A DNA stretch of 37,225 bases, taken from positions 1 to 37,225 of the forward strand of contig CBDUQI010000033.1 of the NCBI GenBank assembly GCA_965369325.1. Reading direction: 5' to 3'. Made by a program: the position numbers and the translations under genes. Every line of letters starts with the position of its first letter. Within the stretch, counting starts at the first letter, position 1. The DNA is from CBDUQI01 sp965369325 (lineage in GTDB: Bacteria; Pseudomonadota; Gammaproteobacteria; Steroidobacterales; JBCBZW01). Below, piece after piece: positions 32,986-37,225 of the stretch. The notes beneath the pieces are model-generated. The model saw only the letters and a list, made by a program, of their open reading frames with translations, searched no databases and had not been told where the DNA came from.

Positions 32986-35157
32986 ATGCCAGGGAGGTAC
33001 GCCGGGCAATCACGTATAACAACAGCCAATAACAAACGTCGAACATGTCAGAAAAACAAAAACATGACTTGCTCAAGCGATGGCGATCCGCGCAGGATTG
33101 CTAACAAACATGGTGGCGGGTTACGGCGGCTGCTCGCCGATGAGATTCACGACCCGCAGGAACTTCAAGCGCTGCTCGCCTGGGCAAGCGCCAATGTGCC
33201 CGCGTGCGAAGACCCGAATGATCCAGGCGAGCGCCAACAACAGTACCCAGAGGTCGCACGAGTTATCCTGCAGCAGTATCGACGGGCACAAGCCCCCGCA
33301 CTGTCAGAACCGGGCGAGCGGCCACAAGACCTAATCGACACCCCAGCGGAGGAATCCTCGCACGATGTGCAAGTGCTTGAGCTCCCGCAAGCACCACAAA
33401 CTGAACAGCCAACGCAAACCCAAGAGTCATCGCAAGAGGCGGAGGTGCTAGAACTCCTGCAAGCGCCACAAACCGAACAATCCACGCAAACGCACGAGCC
33501 ATCGCAAGAAGCGGAAGTGCTCGAACTGCCGCACGCACCACAAACCGCACACCCGGTGCGAGCGCAAGAATCAATGCAAGATGCGCAAGTGATCGAGCTG
33601 ACGCACGCACCGCAAACCGCACACCCGGCGCAACAGGACGAACCTTCACAGGACGCAGAAGCCGAAGTCGAAGTACTCGACCCGCCGCAAGCCCCTCAAC
33701 CCGAGTTACCGAAGCAAACCGAAGAATCGTCGCCGCAGATAGAAGCCGAAGCGCCCGAACTGCCGGAGCAAACCGACGAGCCATCAGCAGAATTAGCCGA
33801 TGCCGAGCCAGCGCACTTCGAAGCCCCCCCGCCTTCTACCGAACCACAGGAACCGCAGCCGAGCGAGGCTGGTGTTGACGATACGCTGGGCGCCCTGTTG
33901 CATGGGATGAGCACACTGGCGCAAAGCACGCAGGATGCGTTCACGCTGCGCGCGCTCGCAAATCAACGCGTTGTCGCGATTGCGCAGGCGATGAACCTCT
34001 CGCGCAAACATGTGGAACGGCATCTGGTCGATGCGCTGAGCCATCTGGCCACCCAGCGCATCCCGCTGGATGGCGGGCTACGTCGCCCGCACGACCCCGA
34101 TCAGCACCACAGTGCACCTGCATCGCTGGACCGAGAAGCCGCCGCGTGGTTTGTGCGCACACGCGCCGACAACGCCACCGAGCAGACGCGCGAGAAGTTC
34201 AATACCTGGATAAACCAGAGCGAACTGCGCCGGGATGCCTTCTCAAGGGTGGACAATATCTGGCAGCAGGTTCGCACGCTGCCCGCAAGTGACGCACTAG
34301 TTAAGCTGCACCAGAATACGCTGGACCGCATTGCCGAGGAGCAGAGCCAGCAGAAACGCCGTCGGCGCACCTTCCTGGTCGCGGGGTTGGCAGTTGCGGC
34401 CATCGCGAGCGGACTGCTTCTCGGGTTTGGTGCTGACATAAAACGGGCACTCAACGCCGGCGAGGCGCTCTCCGAGCATCCGGACTTCCAGACACCCATT
34501 GCTGGGCGCCTAGAGGTAGACCTGCAGAACGGCGCCATGATGACGCTGAACACGAACACGGCCGTCCAAACCCGCAACGACGCGACTTCACGCGAGGTCT
34601 TGCTGATGCGCGGACAGGTACTGTTTGATGTGCCGGTCAATCTGCGACGTCCAGTAACCGTCACGGCCAATGGTTACGACATTATCGCGCGTAGCGCCTT
34701 GTTTGATGTGCTGGCGCTGGAGGACATATTGAAAGTGACGGTCGCGCGCGGCGGGGTGCAGATTATCCCCTCCCAACGCTCCTCGAGCGAGGCCGTGATC
34801 AATCTTCTGCCCGGCAAACAGTTTATCGTGGAGGCGGACGGTCCTGAGCAGGGCATGGTGCAAACCGGCGATGTCGCACACACCATCAGTTGGCGACAAG
34901 GGCAACTGCTGTTCGATGAGGCGCCACTGGTGGAGGTGCTGGCCGAAGTTAACCGCTATTTGCAGCGGCCCGTTGTGCTGCTGGACAGCGAAGTAGCATC
35001 ACTTGCCTTCAGTGGTGATGTGCCCGCAGGCGATCGCGAAGCGTTTTTGCACGCCGTCATGACCTCGCTACGACTAACCTCCAGCAGCAATACCAACGGG
35101 GAAATTGTGCTGCAGAAACCAGGCCATGCCTACGCCGAAACGGAACCTGCTGACTAG
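32986..35157 (+). CDS. Sigma-region-4-like HTH fused to FecR anti-sigma regulator with a repeat-rich N-terminus
   Basis: 723 residues. In order: an unassigned segment (1-120); a Gln/Glu/Pro-rich region with 24-residue tandem repeats (about 123-264); a helix-turn-helix (about 300-355) whose AIAQAMNLSRKHVERHLVDALSHL resembles region 4 of ECF sigma factors such as FecI; an FecR N-terminal domain (about 381-433, AAAWFVRTRADNATEQTREKF onward); one membrane helix (462-481, RTFLVAGLAVAAIASGLLLG); a periplasmic FecR domain (about 505-600); and a C-terminal STN-like segment (about 634-712, starting ISWRQGQLLFDEAPLVEVL). In normal systems FecI and FecR are separate proteins; here part of the sigma factor seems joined to its own regulator, without sigma region 2. 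The start is uncertain (32986 with GGAG, or 33064). It should be an inner-membrane protein. Confidence 0.8.
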   Translation: MPGRYAGQSRITTANNKRRTCQKNKNMTCSSDGDPRRIANKHGGGLRRLLADEIHDPQELQALLAWASANVPACEDPNDPGERQQQYPEVARVILQQYRRAQAPALSEPGERPQDLIDTPAEESSHDVQVLELPQAPQTEQPTQTQESSQEAEVLELLQAPQTEQSTQTHEPSQEAEVLELPHAPQTAHPVRAQESMQDAQVIELTHAPQTAHPAQQDEPSQDAEAEVEVLDPPQAPQPELPKQTEESSPQIEAEAPELPEQTDEPSAELADAEPAHFEAPPPSTEPQEPQPSEAGVDDTLGALLHGMSTLAQSTQDAFTLRALANQRVVAIAQAMNLSRKHVERHLVDALSHLATQRIPLDGGLRRPHDPDQHHSAPASLDREAAAWFVRTRADNATEQTREKFNTWINQSELRRDAFSRVDNIWQQVRTLPASDALVKLHQNTLDRIAEEQSQQKRRRRTFLVAGLAVAAIASGLLLGFGADIKRALNAGEALSEHPDFQTPIAGRLEVDLQNGAMMTLNTNTAVQTRNDATSREVLLMRGQVLFDVPVNLRRPVTVTANGYDIIARSALFDVLALEDILKVTVARGGVQIIPSQRSSSEAVINLLPGKQFIVEADGPEQGMVQTGDVAHTISWRQGQLLFDEAPLVEVLAEVNRYLQRPVVLLDSEVASLAFSGDVPAGDREAFLHAVMTSLRLTSSSNTNGEIVLQKPGHAYAETEPAD
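33352..33777 (+). repeat. Degenerate 72-bp tandem repeats inside the sigma4-FecR gene
   Basis: Four consecutive 24-codon units (codons 123-146, 147-170, 171-194 and 195-218) share the pattern E-S/P-S-Q-E/D-A-x-V-x-E-L-x-x-A-P-Q-T. Longer and shorter degenerate copies follow to about codon 264. The translation is rich in Gln, Glu, Pro and Thr, probably disordered, and the copy number may vary between strains. Confidence 0.85.
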
Positions 35158-35164
35158 CGCCACA

Positions 35165-35179
35165 CGCGGCATCGCCGCG
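35165..35179. other. GC-rich hairpin between convergent genes
   Basis: CGCGGC (35165-35170), loop ATC, GCCGCG (35174-35179). It lies between the convergent ends of the sigma4-FecR gene and the RES toxin gene. There is no T-tract, so its use as a terminator is uncertain. Confidence 0.3.
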
Positions 35180-35202
35180 CCGGCCAACGCTCCAGCCCAG
35201 CC

Positions 35203-35835
35203 TCAAACAACCTGATAGCGAATCTGCTGCCCGGTCTGGGTCAGCACATGGGCAAGCACCGGATCCTTAAGCTGACGGTGAAACACCGGGCGGCGGGGCA
35301 TCGCGCGCGCCGCCCGTTCAAACAGCGCGATCGCCGGCTGGTTAGCGTACATAGATGAGGCATAGTACAACCCGTCCGCCTTTGGGTAGGCCTCGTATAG
35401 TTGCTGCGCCCAACGGCGGGCGCGGGGCCGTGGCCCTGAGTGGATCGCAGTGGAAGCCCCAATCGCTGTGCAGAAGGGCCCGCGCAAATTCAACAGCCGC
35501 AAGGGTTCGGCAAGCTGAAAACCTGCCAACACCGGGTCGCGCGAAAAGCGGTCTATCACGCGGGTCACCTGGAACACTTCGGCCAGGCATGTCGGCGTGG
35601 CCTGATCCCCCGCCGCCAGGTACATCACGCCGCGGTTCTGCACCTGCGAATCTGCCTGCTGATGATCAAACCGGCTGCCGGTCGGCCCAAAGTATCGAAA
35701 GGCATTCCACTGAGTGGGGTGCTCGCCGCCTGCGTAGAATATCCGCACCACCTCAGTGCCGGCGGGCAGCTCCACCATCTGCGCGGGAATCCTGCGCAAT
35801 GCGTCCAGGCCGGGAGGTTCGGGAAATTTCGCCAC
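35203..35835 (-). CDS. RES-domain toxin
   Basis: 210 residues. RES-family toxins destroy or consume NAD+ (NAD phosphorylase or glycohydrolase, or ADP-ribosyltransferase activity, depending on the member). The conserved polar residues are visible in order: Arg31 in VVRIFYAGGEHPTQWNAFRYFG, Glu86 in CLAEVFQ and Ser160/161 in GLYYASSMY. It starts with GTG at 35835, 21 bases after the stop of the antitoxin gene, in the standard antitoxin-then-toxin order. It is convergent with the sigma4-FecR gene. No truncation is seen, so the toxin is probably functional. Confidence 0.87.
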   Translation of the reverse strand: MAKFPEPPGLDALRRIPAQMVELPAGTEVVRIFYAGGEHPTQWNAFRYFGPTGSRFDHQQADSQVQNRGVMYLAAGDQATPTCLAEVFQVTRVIDRFSRDPVLAGFQLAEPLRLLNLRGPFCTAIGASTAIHSGPRPRARRWAQQLYEAYPKADGLYYASSMYANQPAIALFERAARAMPRRPVFHRQLKDPVLAHVLTQTGQQIRYQVV

Positions 35836-35856
35836 GCGCGAAGGCTCGGCGGCAGC

Positions 35857-36444
35857 TTACAGCTCGCGCGCGAGCACAACCACCGGATCAACCGGATGCC
35901 CGGTGGCCAGCCAGTCACGCGGGCTCAGCGCCTGCCCAAATGTATGCGAAAGCAGATCCGGGCTCACCTTTAGGAAGAAGCGCTGCACTGCAATCGGATG
36001 GGCTTCGGGACTAATGGCCTTCAGCACCTGCTCAAAGCCCGGCAAGGTAGCGTCATCGACAAACTGAAAACGCGGACATACTCGGCCGGCCGCCCCGTTA
36101 ATCCAGAAGAGCGAACGGCTGTCCAAGCGCTGACGCACACGACTGGTGCTCACGCCAAGCCGTCCTGCGACCTCTTTCTGACTGTACGCCGAGGCCACCA
36201 TCTGAGCGTATTCCGCGGCAATTACCGTGACGTTTGCATCCGCGGCTGCCTGGGCATGTACGCCACCGCTGATCGCGCCAGTCCGTCGCAGGAAGGCCTC
36301 TTCGTCCTCGCTTAACGCATTCGGCATCGCTTGGGTACGATAAATAGGATGCTCACGGACAAAGGCTGCGGCCGAGCTGGCCAGCGCCGCCAGGCTGGCG
36401 ATGCCAGCCTGTTTGAGAATTTCCAGATCTTGATCTACTGGCAT
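35857..36444 (-). CDS. Xre/MbcA/ParS-type antitoxin (DUF2384)
   Basis: 195 residues. The central helix-turn-helix YSQKEVAGRLGVSTSRVRQRL (about 87-107) binds DNA. The C-terminal part, ending in ALSPRDWLATGHPVDPVVVLAREL, is the toxin-binding domain of the MbcA/ParS/Xre antitoxin family that caps RES toxins. The N-terminal 80 residues are a less-conserved helical part. The HTH looks closer to MerR/excisionase-type than to Cro. The gene is first in the operon, with a good sigma-70 promoter at 36475-36503, and should autoregulate with the toxin as co-repressor. Confidence 0.83.
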   Translation of the reverse strand: MPVDQDLEILKQAGIASLAALASSAAAFVREHPIYRTQAMPNALSEDEEAFLRRTGAISGGVHAQAAADANVTVIAAEYAQMVASAYSQKEVAGRLGVSTSRVRQRLDSRSLFWINGAAGRVCPRFQFVDDATLPGFEQVLKAISPEAHPIAVQRFFLKVSPDLLSHTFGQALSPRDWLATGHPVDPVVVLAREL

Positions 36445-36474
36445 TAACTAGTTCTTTTTTTGTTAGCTGGCGGT

Positions 36475-36503
36475 ATTGTAGGCGCGCCCGAGTAAATTAT
36501 CAA
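36475..36503 (-). promoter_or_regulatory. Sigma-70 promoter of the toxin-antitoxin operon
   Basis: On the minus strand, TTGATA (36503-36498, 5/6 to -35) and TACAAT (36480-36475, 5/6 to -10) are separated by exactly 17 bases. The ATG of the antitoxin is about 30 bases further on. The palindrome GGCGCGCC (36481-36488) touches the -10 element and could be the antitoxin operator. The -35 overlaps the stop codon of the upstream hydrolase gene. Confidence 0.7.
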
Positions 36504-37225
36504 CCGTCCTGTACACGGTCCGCCGCGGTGCTCCCCAACGCCTGGATGAATGCCATATACCCGTCGAATACCTGCTGCGGCGCTTCCACTTGCGGATAGT
36601 GGCCAATGCCCGGTAGCTCACGGACAAAATGTTGATCGCCCAGGAGTTCGCGAAACCGCGCCACCATATGTGCGCCAGAGACCGGATCGCTGAGCCCGTT
36701 AATCAGCCCGATCGGGCACGGGGCATCCTCCAGCGCCTGCAACCAACGCTCTCGGTGCTGGCATCGCTCGGCGATATAACCGATGAGACTATGAAAAACG
36801 TGCCGCCCGTCATTCGCGTTGATCAACGCCCAGAAGTGCTTCAGTTCGGCTTCACTCGGCTGGGTATCACGCCCGAACACGGCGCTGAACGAGCGCCTGA
36901 ACGCCTGCTCTCCCAACAGGTGATTCACCAACGGCCCTAGCGGGCTGGCTAGCAGCTTCTGCACCAGCCGCGCGCGGTGCGTCTCCGGAAACAGCCCACC
37001 GTTGAGCAGGCAGGCCGACAGCCACCGCTCGCGCAGACGCCCCCGTGCCAGCAGCTCCTGCGCCACCGTGTCGCCATAGTCGTGGGCCAAGATGTGGCAG
37101 CGGCCGATATCAAGCTCACGCATAAGCGCCTCGAAGATATCAGCCTGCTCAGCGATGCAGTAGCGATGGCGGCGAGGCTTGGCGGAGAAGCCAAAACCCA
37201 GCATATCGGCGCCGACCAATCGGTA
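36500..37225 (-). CDS. Alpha/beta hydrolase, MEST-like (partial, runs off the window)
   Basis: Only the C-terminal 241 residues or so lie in the window; the frame is open to the last base. The nucleophile elbow is HDYGDTVAQELL, with Asp instead of Ser, as in the haloalkane dehalogenase/epoxide hydrolase branch, and the HDYGD form is that of MEST-like hydrolases. The C-terminal His is in GIGHYPQVEAP, and LINGLSDPVSG holds the usual acid position. MADMLGFGFSAKP-type sequence upstream (ADMLGFGFSAKP) is the strand before the elbow. The substrate is unknown. It ends 25 bases before the -10 of the toxin-antitoxin promoter. Confidence 0.83.
   Translation of the reverse strand, partial: YRLVGADMLGFGFSAKPRRHRYCIAEQADIFEALMRELDIGRCHILAHDYGDTVAQELLARGRLRERWLSACLLNGGLFPETHRARLVQKLLASPLGPLVNHLLGEQAFRRSFSAVFGRDTQPSEAELKHFWALINANDGRHVFHSLIGYIAERCQHRERWLQALEDAPCPIGLINGLSDPVSGAHMVARFRELLGDQHFVRELPGIGHYPQVEAPQQVFDGYMAFIQALGSTAADRVQDG

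Noticed and set aside
1..37225. CRISPR arrays, tRNA/rRNA genes, insertion sequences, phage genes
   Set aside because: Reading by eye found no regularly spaced identical repeats, cloverleaf-like GTTCRANNC segments with partners, transposase motifs or phage structural genes. A tRNAscan or Infernal run would be decisive for small RNAs.

Overview
The window is a GC-rich (about 60% by eye) stretch of bacterial chromosome, most likely from a free-living Gammaproteobacterium. This rests on gene content: two TonB-dependent receptors, a FecR-type regulator, a GGT lipoprotein, a Bcr/CflA-type efflux pump, a DUF2339 membrane protein and a secreted protein with a dockerin/thrombospondin-3 tail. A marine Halieaceae-like lineage is a guess from that mixture. 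I see no rRNA, tRNA, CRISPR array, insertion sequence, integrase or phage module. Almost all of the window is coding, and only one gap (22696-22997) reaches about 300 bases.

Layout. (a) 1-5000: housekeeping genes, namely gamma-glutamyltransferase, a trans-sulfuration PLP enzyme with a clear terminator, peptide deformylase and an MFS efflux pump. (b) 4956-9334: a patchwork of small, unrelated genes (an atypical sulfatase, a DoxX protein, an NTF2-like protein, an alpha/beta hydrolase and a 2-hydroxyacid dehydrogenase) with one recognisable gene stump, which suggests gene turnover. (c) 9535-15323: a membrane-tethered XRE regulator, a MaoC-type hydratase divergent from an MGMT-like protein, a MAPEG protein, a DUF1579-like secreted protein, a PGPGW protein and a large DUF2339 membrane protein. 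(d) 15429-22695, minus strand: a membrane spermidine-synthase-like protein, a secreted dockerin-tailed protein and a FecA-like TonB receptor with a Fur-box-like palindrome upstream. (e) 22998-27805: an acyl-CoA ligase, then on the minus strand a TPR/arginine-methyltransferase-like protein, a DUF2147 protein and a Tat-lipoprotein SDR. (f) 28080-35157, plus strand: an amidase, a TonB receptor with a strong terminator, a homocysteine methyltransferase-family enzyme and a large regulator. (g) 35203-36444: an Xre/RES toxin-antitoxin pair with a good promoter. (h) A MEST-like hydrolase runs off the right edge.

The most unusual item is the regulator at 32986-35157. It joins a sigma-factor region-4-like helix-turn-helix to a complete FecR anti-sigma architecture in one chain, and its N-terminus is a glutamine/glutamate/proline-rich tandem-repeat region instead of sigma region 2. 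It lies downstream of an amidase and a TonB receptor that lacks its own signalling domain, which suggests a rewired surface-signalling switch. Other items worth attention are a bacterial TPR-PRMT, a sulfatase that keeps its formylglycine cysteine but has lost other metal and substrate ligands, an SDR predicted to be exported by Tat as a lipoprotein, and an MGMT-like protein without the acceptor cysteine.
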